A DNA stretch of 64,000 nt from DATKUK01 sp035530655. Its GTDB lineage: Bacteria; Planctomycetota; Phycisphaerae; UBA1845; DATKUK01. A program made the position numbers and the translations under genes. This document shows positions 54,197 to 63,625 of this stretch, piece by piece. How positions within the stretch are numbered: position 1 is the first letter of the stretch; each line of letters starts with the position of its first letter. Where the stretch lies: the NCBI GenBank assembly GCA_035530655.1, contig DATKUK010000102.1:1-64000 (forward strand), in the 5' to 3' direction. Under the pieces are notes generated by a model. That model was not told the origin of the DNA, made no database searches, and saw only the letters and a list, made by a program, of their open reading frames with translations.

Positions 54197-55450
54197 ATGA
54201 GCAGACGCCGCGTGGTCATCACGGGTCTTGGGGTTGTCACGTCGCTGGGCGAGAGCGTGGGGGAGTTGTGGAATGCGCTCGTTGCCGGCCGCAGCGGCGT
54301 CGACACAGTCAAGCGGTTCGATGTGAGCCAATTTGATGTGCGCTTCGGTAGCGAGTGTGTCAACTTCGACCCGTCTCGCTACGTGGACCGCAAGGCGGCC
54401 AAGCGGCTGGACCGTTTTGCTCAGTTCGCTATCGCTGGGGCCCAACAGGCTGCGACGCAGGCAAGGTTCGAGTCGAACGGCTTGGACGCGGATCGTGTCG
54501 GCGTGATTGTCGGCTCGGGCATCGGCGGGTTGGCGGAACTCGAGCAGCAACACGTACGCCTGCTCGAGAAGGGCCCGGGTAAAGTCTCGGCGTTCACGAT
54601 TCCCAAATTGATGCTCAACGCCGCCAGCGGCAACATCTCGATCCTGTACGGCGCGCGCGGGCCCAACATGTCGGTGGCGACGGCCTGCGCGTCGGCGACG
54701 AACGCCATGGGCGACGCCTTCGCGACCATTCAGCGCGGCGAGGCCGACATGATGTTTACCGGCGGATCGGAAGCCGCGCTGACGCCGCTGGGGCTGGCTG
54801 CCTTTGCAGCCATGAAGGCTCTGTCGACGCGGAATGATGATCCGCCTCGTGGCTCACGTCCCTTCGACCGGGACCGGGACGGGTTCGTGCTGGGCGAGGG
54901 TGCCGGCATTCTGATCTTCGAGGAGTTGGAGCACGCCCGCCGGCGCGGCGTACCGATTCTGGCGGAGGTGCTCGGTTTCGGCATGAGTGGGGACGCCAGC
55001 GACATCGTCCAGCCCCAACAGGAGGGCGCCGGCGCGGCGCTGGCCATGCAGCGTGCCTTGTGCGACAGCGGCTTGAGGCCCGAGCAGATCGATTACGTCA
55101 ACGCCCATGGCACCAGCACGATTCTGGGCGACCAGGCGGAGACCCATGCGATTAAGGCCGTCTTCGGGGACCACGCTTACCGTCTGGCCATTAGCAGTAC
55201 GAAGAGCAATGTCGGCCACCTGCTCGGTGCCAGCGGCGCGGTGGAGTTGGTGGCTACGGTGATGACTCTCCGCAACGGCCTGATTCCGCCCACGATCAAC
55301 CTCGAACATCCGGACGATCTGTGCGATTTGGATTACGTTCCGGGCAAGGCCCGCTCCTGCGACGTGAAGGTCGCCATGTCCAATTCGTTCGGCTTCGGCG
55401 GGCACAACGCCTGCATCGTGATCAGCCGGTACGACGACGGCTCAAGCTAA
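54197..55450 (+). CDS. fabF: 3-oxoacyl-ACP synthase II
   Basis: FabF elongates acyl chains. The 417-residue protein shows VVITGLGVVTSLGESVGELW, the active-site cysteine in VATACASATNAMGDAF, the histidines in NAHGTSTILGD and SNVGHLLGASGAVEL, and NSFGFGGHNAC at the end. ATG 54197 (MSRRRVVITG) was chosen; a GTG at 54158 overlapping the acpP stop is the alternative. It ends the fatty acid operon. Confidence 0.95.
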   Translation: MSRRRVVITGLGVVTSLGESVGELWNALVAGRSGVDTVKRFDVSQFDVRFGSECVNFDPSRYVDRKAAKRLDRFAQFAIAGAQQAATQARFESNGLDADRVGVIVGSGIGGLAELEQQHVRLLEKGPGKVSAFTIPKLMLNAASGNISILYGARGPNMSVATACASATNAMGDAFATIQRGEADMMFTGGSEAALTPLGLAAFAAMKALSTRNDDPPRGSRPFDRDRDGFVLGEGAGILIFEELEHARRRGVPILAEVLGFGMSGDASDIVQPQQEGAGAALAMQRALCDSGLRPEQIDYVNAHGTSTILGDQAETHAIKAVFGDHAYRLAISSTKSNVGHLLGASGAVELVATVMTLRNGLIPPTINLEHPDDLCDLDYVPGKARSCDVKVAMSNSFGFGGHNACIVISRYDDGSS

Positions 55451-55517
55451 ACCCCATCAGGGCCGATATTAGTGACGTGGGCGCCAGGAGTGTGCGCCGA
55501 CGCGGCGTCCCGATCGG

Positions 55518-55958
55518 ATGACGATGCTTGATGCGCAGGCAGACATCGATGCGGTGCTGGCCGAGGCCGAGTCGTTGGCCCGCGAGGCAGCCGGCCAACT
55601 GGACACCGAAGGCGAGGTGGGCGAATCTCACGATGAGGATGCGGCAGCCGCGCAGTTGGATCGGGCCGTCGCCGCCGAGGCGCGAGGTGAGCCACTCAGA
55701 AGGATTCTGGCCATTCAGGTTCCAGTTATTGTGCGCCTGGCCAAGCGGAATATGGGCCTTTCCGAAGTTCTGCGCTTGTCGGTCGGATCCATTGTGGAGT
55801 TCGATAAGCCCTTCGATGCGGAACTCGACCTGATGGTTAATAACGAGATCATTGGCGCCGGGCAGGCCGTCAAGGCGGGCGAGAAGTTCGGATTAAGGAT
55901 TTTTAATATCGGGACGATTCGAGAGAAGATCAACGCGCTGGCCGACCGCGATCGGTAG
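55518..55958 (+). CDS. fliN: FliN-like flagellar motor switch protein
   Basis: The 146-residue protein has an acidic, alanine-rich N-terminal half and a C-terminal SpoA (surface presentation of antigens) domain. The domain runs from about residue 65: LAIQVPVIVRLAKRNMGLSE, VLRLSVGSIVEFDKP, and AVKAGEKFGLRI. The fold is that of FliN in the flagellar C-ring; type III secretion homologues share it. No other flagellar gene is near, and it follows fabF by 67 bases on the same strand. Confidence 0.8.
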   Translation: MTMLDAQADIDAVLAEAESLAREAAGQLDTEGEVGESHDEDAAAAQLDRAVAAEARGEPLRRILAIQVPVIVRLAKRNMGLSEVLRLSVGSIVEFDKPFDAELDLMVNNEIIGAGQAVKAGEKFGLRIFNIGTIREKINALADRDR

Positions 55959-56030
55959 GCCGGCGCGTCGCACGTGCAGCAGAAACCGCCTGGCCTGGGC
56001 GGTTACCCCCAACACCGCGTCCACGACGAA

Positions 56031-57263
56031 TCAATCACGCTCGGCGAGGCGCCTCAATAACGTCACGGCCTGACTTCGGGTGCGGACCTGTTCGTTCAAC
56101 TGAGCGCGGTAGACGGCATGGAGCAGTCTGCTGAAGGCAGGCCCCGGCGTCATGCCCATCGCTACGAGGTCGTTCCCGTTCACGAATGGGACCGGCTCGA
56201 CCGCCTCCGGTGGGATCGCGGCGGCACGGCGTCGAAGGCTGCGATAGCATGCGAGCGGCCGATCTTCGGCCAGCAGTCGAGCGCGGACAAGCGCGAGAAG
56301 CTCGTCGAAGTACGCATGCTGCATCATCTGCTTCAAGTCGGCAAGCTCCAGTTGTGCTTCGTTCTGCAACGTCGATTCGTTTTCAAGTAGCCACACCACG
56401 GCCTTCCGCGTGGGGTTGCTGCAAGTCAGGGCGCGACAGGTGCGGTCGGCTTGCCTGGGGTGCGTGGCGGTAAGCAAGGCGGCCAGCCCGAGTTCAAACG
56501 AGCAGCGACGCGGCAGACGTTCGAGCACCGCCCGCGACAGCTTGAGTCTCTCGGGCGGCCATGAGTCGCCGCTCCAGAGGTGTGGCAGCAGGCGGGTCCG
56601 GTCCAGCAGTCCCACTCCGTCTGCCCGACGCGGGGATGCGAGAATCAGCGACAGTTCGTCTCGAACTCGTTCCGCGCTGATCCGCCGCATGTGTTCGGCA
56701 CCGTGGTGGATCGCCTCGGCTGTGGCGCGGTCGATGTGGAAGCCGAGCTGTGTGGCGAACCGCACCGCACGAACCATTCGCAGGTGATCTTCTCGAAAGC
56801 GATGTGCTGGATCGCCGATGGCGCGGATGACCTTGCGCCGCAGATCGGCTTGCCCGCCGACGTAGTCAATCACGCGCTTGGCGATGGGGTCGTAGAACAT
56901 CCCGTTGACGGTGAAGTCCCGCCGGATCGCATCCTGGCGCGCGTCGGAGAAGACCACCTGTTGAGGGTGCCTTCCGTCGGCGTAGGCCAGATCGCTGCGG
57001 AACGTCGCCACCTCGATCCACTGATCGCCCAATCCAACGATGACGACGCCGAACTGGGCTCCAACCTCACGGCGCCGCCGGAACAGCGCCATGACGCGTT
57101 GGGGCGTGGCGTCGGTTGCCACGTCATGATCCTTCGGTCGCCGGCCCAGCAGCATGTCGCGCACACACCCGCCGGCCAGCAGGGCCTTGTGGCCCGCCTT
57201 GCGCAGCCGCTTCATGATCGCCACAGCAGCCGCTCGATTGGTCAGGCGCTGCTTGCTGCTCAT
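56031..57263 (-). CDS. tRNA nucleotidyltransferase/poly(A) polymerase family protein
   Basis: The 410-residue protein is a class II nucleotidyltransferase: LAGGCVRDMLLGRRPKDHDV contains the GG motif and the metal-binding acidic residues. It also has FTVNGMFYDP, IRAIGDPAHRFREDHLRMVR and RISAERVRDELS. It either adds CCA to tRNAs or polyadenylates RNA; the two are not separable by eye. tRNA-Leu in the window lacks encoded CCA, so CCA addition is needed in this organism. The ATG overlaps the stop of the BatA-like gene by four bases. Confidence 0.85.
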   Translation of the reverse strand: MSSKQRLTNRAAAVAIMKRLRKAGHKALLAGGCVRDMLLGRRPKDHDVATDATPQRVMALFRRRREVGAQFGVVIVGLGDQWIEVATFRSDLAYADGRHPQQVVFSDARQDAIRRDFTVNGMFYDPIAKRVIDYVGGQADLRRKVIRAIGDPAHRFREDHLRMVRAVRFATQLGFHIDRATAEAIHHGAEHMRRISAERVRDELSLILASPRRADGVGLLDRTRLLPHLWSGDSWPPERLKLSRAVLERLPRRCSFELGLAALLTATHPRQADRTCRALTCSNPTRKAVVWLLENESTLQNEAQLELADLKQMMQHAYFDELLALVRARLLAEDRPLACYRSLRRRAAAIPPEAVEPVPFVNGNDLVAMGMTPGPAFSRLLHAVYRAQLNEQVRTRSQAVTLLRRLAERD

Positions 57264-59464
57264 GTGTGTGCCCCAGAGGCCATCGGGCGCACTTGGTCCG
57301 TCCGGCGTATCGGGCGGTAGCGGTTCGCCAGCAGGGCCTCGGCTGCCACCAGGACCAACACGACGGCCAGCAGATCGTCCCAGCCGGGATGGCCCCGGTA
57401 GAGAGCCGCCACGCCCTCCTGCAACGCATCGGCGTCGTCGGCTACCAGAACGTTTGACCGCAGCGCCGCCAGAGCGGTCGGTGAGAGCCGCGTCAGATCC
57501 GACTCGCTCGGGTGCGCATTCACTACGAATCGTCCCTCCAGATCGGCTGCTCCCACAACATGCCATCGGTACGCACCGGCCCGGTAGGTTTCCCTGAACA
57601 CCACAGGCACATTCGGCTCGTCCGGCGGCGTCGGCCGCACGGTCGGGCCTGCGGGCTCCCGCCCCGTCGCAGGCATCTGCACCTCGACGGCGGCAACCGC
57701 AGAGCCCGACATCGACACCCACTCACCCTCCAGGAAGCTGGTTTCGCCGGCCGCAGTGAGCGTGGGACGCAGGACCGCTCGCACAAGGACTGGCAGAAAG
57801 ATCGGCTGGGTGGGCAGGTTCGTCCATGAGTTATCGGCCGTCGTGGCAAAGGTCAGCGCCAAGCCCGCAGACGCTGAGGCTGGGTCATCTGGCCGTTGCA
57901 CCACCAGTGGATCGCCGCCTGCCAGCCAAGCCAAAGACCGGCTCCCATCGACAGGGTCCAGCAACAGATGGCGGTACAGCAGAACCGATTCGTACTGCCC
58001 TGGTCGTTCCGCCAGGCCACTGAACAGCCAACTGGATTCGTCTACCCGCACAAGCGGTTCGGCGTCGGGGCGAACGACGCCGCGCCCTGTTGCCTCGCCC
58101 AGCCGTGCCGCCAGCCATCGGCCACGGGGCGACGGAGCGTCTACCCATTCACTGTAACGCTCTGGATCAACGTGCGGGCCTGGGAACGTCACTACTACCC
58201 CCCCACGGTCTACCAGGGCGTCCAAGGCGTCAGCGGTCGCCGGCTCGACCCATGGCACGTCACACAGTACTACGGCATCGCTCGACAGCACGTCTGACGG
58301 AGGCACGTTTGTCGCGGTGCGGACGCTGGCGTTCATCGCGACGTTGGCACTGCGCAGCGCCGCCTGAACGTAGGAGCCCGCGTGCTCGCTACCCGTAGAG
58401 CCGTCGCCGATCATGATCAGCACATTCGGCGGATCAGAGATGCGCAAGGCCATGTGGCGTTGATTGTCCTCGACCAAGTCATCCCGTGCGATTTGTGCAT
58501 CCACGGTGGCGACGTGCCAGCCCGCACGGTCGAACGTATGGGGCAGTGTCACCATCTGGATGGCACCTTCGGATCCGGCGGCGGCGAGAAGCAGCCTTTC
58601 CGTCACGGCCTCGACCGTCTGGTTGTCCACCCGAAGTCGAACGGTCACATCCTGTGGCGCGGGCGACGTATTGACGACGGTCGCCACCAGCCGCAGCGGC
58701 AGGCCCGCGACGTGGCCGTCGCCTTCGACCCGCAAGTCCGTGAGCCCTACACTCACCGCCTCGCCCGCCGAGCAATCAAACAGCAGGACCGGCGGCAGGT
58801 TGCGGCCCTTGAGGGCCTCGCCCAGCCGCTGCGGATCGAGTGCAGTCTGCTGCATGTCGGTTAGCACGCAGATCATGCCACGGACGGTTTGGTGTCGATC
58901 GAAGGCCTTAAGAGCACGGCGAACCTGATCGGCGATGACCGCATGGCCAATGCCCGGCTCAGCAGTATCGAGCCGTTGTTCCAGCCGACCACGGTCGGAC
59001 AGCAACTCGACGGGCTGGCGAGCGAGCGGCCCGTTTGTCACGACCACCCCGCACTGTCGTAGCGTATCCCACCGGCGCAGAAGTTTCTTGGCGGCGGCGC
59101 GCGCTCGGTCAAGGTGTGACCCCTCCAAGTCGCGGGTGGCCATCGAAAGCGAGTTGTCCAGAACGATCACGCACGACTCGGGGCCCGTGTCACCCCAGCC
59201 GCCGCCCCACATCGGCCTTGCCAGAGCAATGGCCAGCACGGCCAACAGCCCCGCGCGAACCAGCATCAACAGCCAGTGCTGGATTCGCCGCCGTCGCACC
59301 GTGCGTTCGGCCGACGCGCGAAGGAACCGCAGGCTGCTGAAGGGCAGTTCGGGTGCGCGGGCCGTTTGCAGCAGGTGCAGCACGATTGGTATGGTCGCGA
59401 CGAGCCCACCGAGCGCCAGCAACCATCCCCACCCGGCCAGTGCAAAATGGATCTGGGCCGTCAA
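57260..59464 (-). CDS. BatA-like membrane protein with VWA domain
   Basis: The 734-residue protein starts with the BatA N-terminal domain (about 1-80: two helices and the SSLRFLRASAERTVRRRR segment). A VWA domain follows with CVIVLDNSLSMATRD as MIDAS. The long middle resembles the DUF4159/GATase-like fold (DRGGVVVTFPG near residue 430), and one membrane helix is near the C-terminus (DDLLAVVLVLVAAEALLA). Such proteins belong to the Bat/aerotolerance set with DUF58 and MoxR; function is poorly known. It starts in the ATGA overlap with the DUF58 gene. Confidence 0.8.
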   Translation of the reverse strand: MTAQIHFALAGWGWLLALGGLVATIPIVLHLLQTARAPELPFSSLRFLRASAERTVRRRRIQHWLLMLVRAGLLAVLAIALARPMWGGGWGDTGPESCVIVLDNSLSMATRDLEGSHLDRARAAAKKLLRRWDTLRQCGVVVTNGPLARQPVELLSDRGRLEQRLDTAEPGIGHAVIADQVRRALKAFDRHQTVRGMICVLTDMQQTALDPQRLGEALKGRNLPPVLLFDCSAGEAVSVGLTDLRVEGDGHVAGLPLRLVATVVNTSPAPQDVTVRLRVDNQTVEAVTERLLLAAAGSEGAIQMVTLPHTFDRAGWHVATVDAQIARDDLVEDNQRHMALRISDPPNVLIMIGDGSTGSEHAGSYVQAALRSANVAMNASVRTATNVPPSDVLSSDAVVLCDVPWVEPATADALDALVDRGGVVVTFPGPHVDPERYSEWVDAPSPRGRWLAARLGEATGRGVVRPDAEPLVRVDESSWLFSGLAERPGQYESVLLYRHLLLDPVDGSRSLAWLAGGDPLVVQRPDDPASASAGLALTFATTADNSWTNLPTQPIFLPVLVRAVLRPTLTAAGETSFLEGEWVSMSGSAVAAVEVQMPATGREPAGPTVRPTPPDEPNVPVVFRETYRAGAYRWHVVGAADLEGRFVVNAHPSESDLTRLSPTALAALRSNVLVADDADALQEGVAALYRGHPGWDDLLAVVLVLVAAEALLANRYRPIRRTDQVRPMASGAHT

Positions 59465-60363
59465 TGCAGCACCTTGCGTCTACTGGCCAGATAGCCGCGC
59501 AGCGTCTGATGGTACGACGTGGTTGTGTTAGCCAGCAGATAGTCGATCGCACTGTCGTTGCACTCGCGGCGGATGAACGTAAGAAACTGTTCGACTTCGC
59601 GGCGATACCGATCACGAATCAACTTGGGGTCGATCTGAAGGCGTTCGCCCGTCTCCTTGTCGACGAAACTCGCCAGTCGTGAGAACGGCAGGTGCAACTC
59701 GGCATCGTCGAGAATGTGAAACACGACGACCTGGTGCTTGCGATGGCGAAAGTGCCGAAGACCGCGCATGACGGCTGCCGGGTCATCGTAAAGGTCACTG
59801 ATGACGATGACGAGTCCTCGCTTTCCGATCCGTTCGGCCAGATCGTGAAACGCGGTGCTCACCGACGTGGTTCGACCCGGGCGAATCTGCTCGAGCAGGC
59901 CGAACAGCCGGTCCAGGTGCGACGCCGACCCGCCGGGCGCCAGATACGAACGTATCCGCCGATCGAAGCAGACCAGACCCACCAGGTCCTGCTGCCGCAC
60001 CATCAAGTAGGCCATCATGGCGGCCAGGTAGCATCCATACTGCAACTTCGTCAGCGATCCGCTGCCGTAGTCCATCGACCCGGAGATATCCAGCAGCACG
60101 TGCGCCCGCAGGTTGGTATCCCGCTCGTAGCGCTTGACGAAGAATCGGTCGGTACGAGCCAGCGCCACCCAATCGAGGTGCCGCAGGTCGTCTCCGGGAG
60201 TGTAGGGGCGATGCTCGCTAAACTCTGCGGAGAACCCATGGTGTGGGCTGCGGTGCAGGCCGCTGATGAACCCCTCCACCAACGTTCGCGCGACCAACTG
60301 CAAACCGCCGAGCTTCGCAGCCTGGTCCGGCTCGAAATAATGGTACGGCAGCGACCCCATCAT
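59461..60363 (-). CDS. DUF58 protein with VWA-like fold
   Basis: The 300-residue protein has the DUF58 signature SEHRPYTPGDDLRHLDWVAL and a VWA-like core with MIDAS motif LDISGSMDYGSG and VIVISDLYDD. DUF58 proteins are usually encoded between a MoxR ATPase and Bat proteins and may be chaperone-like partners. Here the MoxR gene is not adjacent; rsmD lies upstream. It shares ATGA overlaps with both neighbours. Confidence 0.88.
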   Translation of the reverse strand: MMGSLPYHYFEPDQAAKLGGLQLVARTLVEGFISGLHRSPHHGFSAEFSEHRPYTPGDDLRHLDWVALARTDRFFVKRYERDTNLRAHVLLDISGSMDYGSGSLTKLQYGCYLAAMMAYLMVRQQDLVGLVCFDRRIRSYLAPGGSASHLDRLFGLLEQIRPGRTTSVSTAFHDLAERIGKRGLVIVISDLYDDPAAVMRGLRHFRHRKHQVVVFHILDDAELHLPFSRLASFVDKETGERLQIDPKLIRDRYRREVEQFLTFIRRECNDSAIDYLLANTTTSYHQTLRGYLASRRKVLH

Positions 60364-60959
60364 CTCACCGGTGAAAGAAAGGTCACAGCCATGGTGCCGT
60401 ATTCACGACGCGCAAGGCTGCGCAGAAGGCCGTAACAGAGATCATCATATGCGGTGCGGGTTTCGTGCCGCAAGACGACCACCGCCTCGGGCGATACGGA
60501 GATCTCGCGTCCGACGCGGGCCAGCAGCCCACCCACCTTCGCATCGACCCGGGCGTCTCTGCTGGCGCGATACGGAGGGTCGAGGAACACCAGATCGTAT
60601 CCGCCCTCCACGTGCGGAAGGCTCGTGGTCGAGATCGCCAGCGCGTCGACGGCCAGAATGGTGGCCGAGTCGGTCAGACCCAGTTCGCCGATGTGTCCTT
60701 CAAGCTGTCGTGTCGCACGCCGATCGCGCTCAACGAAGCAGCAATATCGCGCCCCGCGCGACAGCGCTTCCAGGCCCAGCATGCCGCTGCCGGCGAACAG
60801 ATCCAACACCGCGATCGGCGGCAGCTCACCCGGCAGCGCCCAGCGAGCGCCGAGGATGTCGAAGACCGCCTGCCGGACACGATCGGGCATGGGTCGGGTT
60901 GTCTGCCCGACCGCCGACCGGATGCGTCGTCCGCGATAACGTCCAGCGATAATCCGCAT
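60360..60959 (-). CDS. rsmD: 16S rRNA (guanine-N2) methyltransferase RsmD
   Basis: The 199-residue protein reads MRIIAGRYRGRRIRS at the start, which is the RsmD signature. It also has RPMPDRVRQAVFDIL, the SAM motif LDLFAGSGMLGLEALSRGA and the catalytic FLDPPYR. It methylates 16S rRNA (G966 in E. coli). ATG 60959 was chosen over a longer frame to 61061. It is the first gene of the four-gene overlapping unit that ends at 56031. Confidence 0.93.
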   Translation of the reverse strand: MRIIAGRYRGRRIRSAVGQTTRPMPDRVRQAVFDILGARWALPGELPPIAVLDLFAGSGMLGLEALSRGARYCCFVERDRRATRQLEGHIGELGLTDSATILAVDALAISTTSLPHVEGGYDLVFLDPPYRASRDARVDAKVGGLLARVGREISVSPEAVVVLRHETRTAYDDLCYGLLRSLARREYGTMAVTFLSPVR

Positions 60960-61038
60960 CGAAGGCTCCCGCCCTGTGCCAGGAGGCGTTGCGTTGCCCA
61001 AATGCTGGACTGCACAGCATTTATCATACGGCCGCTCG

Positions 61039-61067
61039 TTGACGGGCTGCAAGGTGATCACTATACT
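61039..61067 (+). promoter_or_regulatory. Near-consensus sigma-70 promoter
   Basis: TTGACG and TATACT are 17 bases apart, about 55 bases before the YkgJ-family gene. It is the best promoter match in the window and probably drives the operon through hisS. Confidence 0.65.
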
Positions 61068-61121
61068 CGCGCCGTGTTGTGACGGACGATCGTATGGGGT
61101 CCTGGAAAAGGATCAGAGCGA

Positions 61122-61535
61122 ATGAGTTCGACGCTTTGCGACCATTGCACCGGACTGTGCTGCCGCTACTTTGCGCTGCCCATCGACCAACCTGAAACAC
61201 CGGGAGACTTCGACGACGTACGGTGGTACCTCATGCATGAAGGCACCAGCGTGTTCGTCGAGGACGGGCAGTGGTTCCTCAACGTCGAGGCGAAGTGCAG
61301 AAACCTCATGCGCGACAATCGCTGCGCCGTGTATGAGAAGCGGCCACGGACCTGCCGCAACTACAAAACCGACAACTGCGACTATCACGACGGGCCCTAT
61401 GAGTACGAGCATCATTTCACCGATGTAAAGTCACTGGAGGCCTATGCGCGCCGCTCTCTGCGGGCGAGGTACCGCAAGAATGGTCGAAAAACCGGCAAAC
61501 GGAGCGAACGTGCCAAGGCTCGGTCGGCTGCTTGA
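61122..61535 (+). CDS. YkgJ-family cysteine cluster protein
   Basis: The 137-residue protein has the cysteine pattern of the YkgJ/FliB-like zinc- or iron-chelating family: LCDHCTGLCCRYFALP at the start, then KCRNLMRDNRCAVYEKRP and RTCRNYKTDNC. Ligands probably hold an Fe-S cluster or zinc. The C-terminal 30 residues are highly basic. It overlaps the next lipoprotein gene and is the first gene of the hisS operon. Role unknown. Confidence 0.82.
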   Translation: MSSTLCDHCTGLCCRYFALPIDQPETPGDFDDVRWYLMHEGTSVFVEDGQWFLNVEAKCRNLMRDNRCAVYEKRPRTCRNYKTDNCDYHDGPYEYEHHFTDVKSLEAYARRSLRARYRKNGRKTGKRSERAKARSAA

Positions 61536-62295
61536 TGGGCGATGGCGTATCGCCGGGGCGGGGCGCTGGCTGATGGTCTCCGTGCTACTCGCCATGGCCC
61601 CGGGGTGCGTTTGGTACGACGCGGGGCTGGCGATCGAATCGCCGCCCGGGTCCGGTTCGTTTCGAGGGGGCAAGCAGGTGGAGTACGTCCATGTGGGTCA
61701 GCCCACTACGTTCAGCTTTGTCATTCGCGGGGTGGCTGACTATGCAGAGGTTTTCTTCGGGGGGGCCGCGCCGCCTGTCACCGTCAAGCCGGTGAATGAA
61801 GGGGCTTTCCGCTTCGAACAGAGCTTCGAGAGGCCTACCGATCCGAATGAACCGGTCACCGTGGCGGCGGCGGCGTATCTGATTCGAGGGGCTCAGGACC
61901 GCATGTACATCCGTGGCAACCCGATCACCCGCGAACGGGGCGACGACGTGCCGGATCGGCGCTGCGCCAAGGCGAGCATGACATTGTGTGTGTATCAGAG
62001 CCGCGTCGAGGTGCCCATCCCTGCCGACGAGGCGCCGGCTGTGTGGGGCGCGACGCGTTTGCTCTTGCAGCATCCCGATGGTCAGACCGTGACAGTCTAT
62101 CCGGCGCAGGGTCAGAGCGAGGGGTTCGCCGTTAACGGTCCCGGTGACGACGACTGCTATCTGGTGACGTACCACCCGCGTTACGAGCAATTGAGCGCCG
62201 TAGGTGCCACCGAAGCGGTCGTGTCCGGTCGCGACCCGAACGGTCGCCTGCGAACGTGGCAAGGACAGGTGTCAGGGCCGCCAGGCCGTCAATAG
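61480..62295 (+). CDS. Putative lipoprotein of unknown function
   Basis: A signal sequence ends in a lipobox (VLLAMAPGC), after which the mature part is about 230 residues of beta-rich sequence with no recognised domain. Start is uncertain: ATG 61480 (GAGG ten bases before) or GTG 61510 (GGAG five bases before). The gene overlaps the end of the YkgJ gene and sits 11 bases before hisS, in a probable operon. Confidence 0.6.
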   Translation: MVEKPANGANVPRLGRLLDGRWRIAGAGRWLMVSVLLAMAPGCVWYDAGLAIESPPGSGSFRGGKQVEYVHVGQPTTFSFVIRGVADYAEVFFGGAAPPVTVKPVNEGAFRFEQSFERPTDPNEPVTVAAAAYLIRGAQDRMYIRGNPITRERGDDVPDRRCAKASMTLCVYQSRVEVPIPADEAPAVWGATRLLLQHPDGQTVTVYPAQGQSEGFAVNGPGDDDCYLVTYHPRYEQLSAVGATEAVVSGRDPNGRLRTWQGQVSGPPGRQ

Positions 62296-62306
62296 GTGCG
62301 CTGGCC

Positions 62307-63611
62307 ATGAAGATTGGTTCGTACAGAGGCACACGCGACTTCTACCCCGAGGAAATGGCCGTCCGCAACTGGCTCGTGGACGTGTGGCGGCGAGTGTCGT
62401 TGCGGCATGGGTTCGTCGAATATGATGGCCCGACCCTTGAAATGCTTGAACTCTACACGGCCAAGAGCGGGCAGGAAATCGTCGATCAGTTGTTCAACCT
62501 CACCGACCGCGGCGGCCGCGCCCTGGCGCTTCGGCCGGAGATCACACCCACGCTTGCCCGCATGATCAACGCCCGGGCCAGCTCGCTTCCCAGGCCCATC
62601 AAGTGGTTCAGCGTGCCTCGCTGCTATCGAGCCGAACGCCCCCAACGCGGGCGACTTCGCGAGTTCTTCCAGTGGAATCTCGACGTCGTCGGCACCGACG
62701 ATCCGCTGGCCGACGTCGAGTGCATTCTGGCCAGCATCGACTGCCTTCGCGAACTGGGCCTGACGGCCGAGGACGTCGTGGTCAAGATCAGCGACCGTCG
62801 CCTGGTCGGGGCCATATTCGAACAGCTCGGCTTGTCCGCCGACAAGCACGAAGCCGCGTTTGCGGCGGTCGACAAGTCCACGCGGCTGCCGCCCGAGGCG
62901 CTGGCTGAACTCTGGGCCGGGTCGGTCGGTTCGGCTGTGCCCTTTGCCGACCTCGAGCCGCTGCTGGCGATCCAGTCGCGGGATGCCCTCCAGCAATCCG
63001 ACTGGCCGCTTCTGTCGGCGCCCGCCGTGGTCGGCCACGTGGCGGCGGTCGACCGGCTGTTCGAGCTGCTCACTGCGTGCGGCGTGGGCGACTACTGCGA
63101 CTTCGACGCCCGCATCGTTCGCGGCTTCGCTTACTACACCGGTCCGGTGTACGAGGCGTTCGATCGCCGTCAGAGCCTGCGGGCCGTCCTGGGCGGCGGG
63201 CGCTACGACGACCTGCTGTCGGTCCTGGGCGGGCCGAAAATGTCCGGCACGGGCATGGGTATGGGCGACGTGGTCATTCTCGAACTGCTTGGCGAACTGG
63301 GCCGCGTGCCCCGGCTCGACCGCAAGATCGACCTGTTCCTCGTCGACGCCGATCGGGAGCTTTTCGACCAGGTGTTGCAGGCGGCTTCGCAACTTCGCCG
63401 CCAGGGCTTCGCGTGCGAGTTCAGCTATAAGCGTCAGGGGGTGGGCAAGCAGCTTTCGGCCGCGGCGGCGATGGGGGCGAAGCGATGTGTCATCTTCGGC
63501 GACGAAACGCGCAGCGGCGGCGCCGTGACCGTCAAAGACATGGCTACCCAGAAACAGAAACAGATTGCTCTATCTGATGTGATGCGAGATCCGATGCAGC
63601 CGGTCGAGTAA
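62307..63611 (+). CDS. hisS: Histidyl-tRNA synthetase
   Basis: The 434-residue class II synthetase starts MKIGSYRGTRDFYPEEM. It shows motif 2 in VPRCYRAERPQRGRLREFFQ, the ATP site in ALRPEITPTLARM, and the histidine loop RGFAYYTGPVYEAF, where the usual GLDYY reads GFAYY. GGGRYDDLLSVLGG and the C-terminal anticodon-binding domain follow. HisZ, the ATP-PRT regulatory subunit, is less likely because an anticodon-binding domain is present. It follows the lipoprotein gene by 11 bases. Confidence 0.93.
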   Translation: MKIGSYRGTRDFYPEEMAVRNWLVDVWRRVSLRHGFVEYDGPTLEMLELYTAKSGQEIVDQLFNLTDRGGRALALRPEITPTLARMINARASSLPRPIKWFSVPRCYRAERPQRGRLREFFQWNLDVVGTDDPLADVECILASIDCLRELGLTAEDVVVKISDRRLVGAIFEQLGLSADKHEAAFAAVDKSTRLPPEALAELWAGSVGSAVPFADLEPLLAIQSRDALQQSDWPLLSAPAVVGHVAAVDRLFELLTACGVGDYCDFDARIVRGFAYYTGPVYEAFDRRQSLRAVLGGGRYDDLLSVLGGPKMSGTGMGMGDVVILELLGELGRVPRLDRKIDLFLVDADRELFDQVLQAASQLRRQGFACEFSYKRQGVGKQLSAAAAMGAKRCVIFGDETRSGGAVTVKDMATQKQKQIALSDVMRDPMQPVE

Positions 63612-63625
63612 CGCCTGGCCCGTCC

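Noticed and set aside
62307..63611. HisZ (ATP phosphoribosyltransferase regulatory subunit)
   Set aside because: A C-terminal anticodon-binding domain and the full motif 2 are present, and no hisG is nearby.
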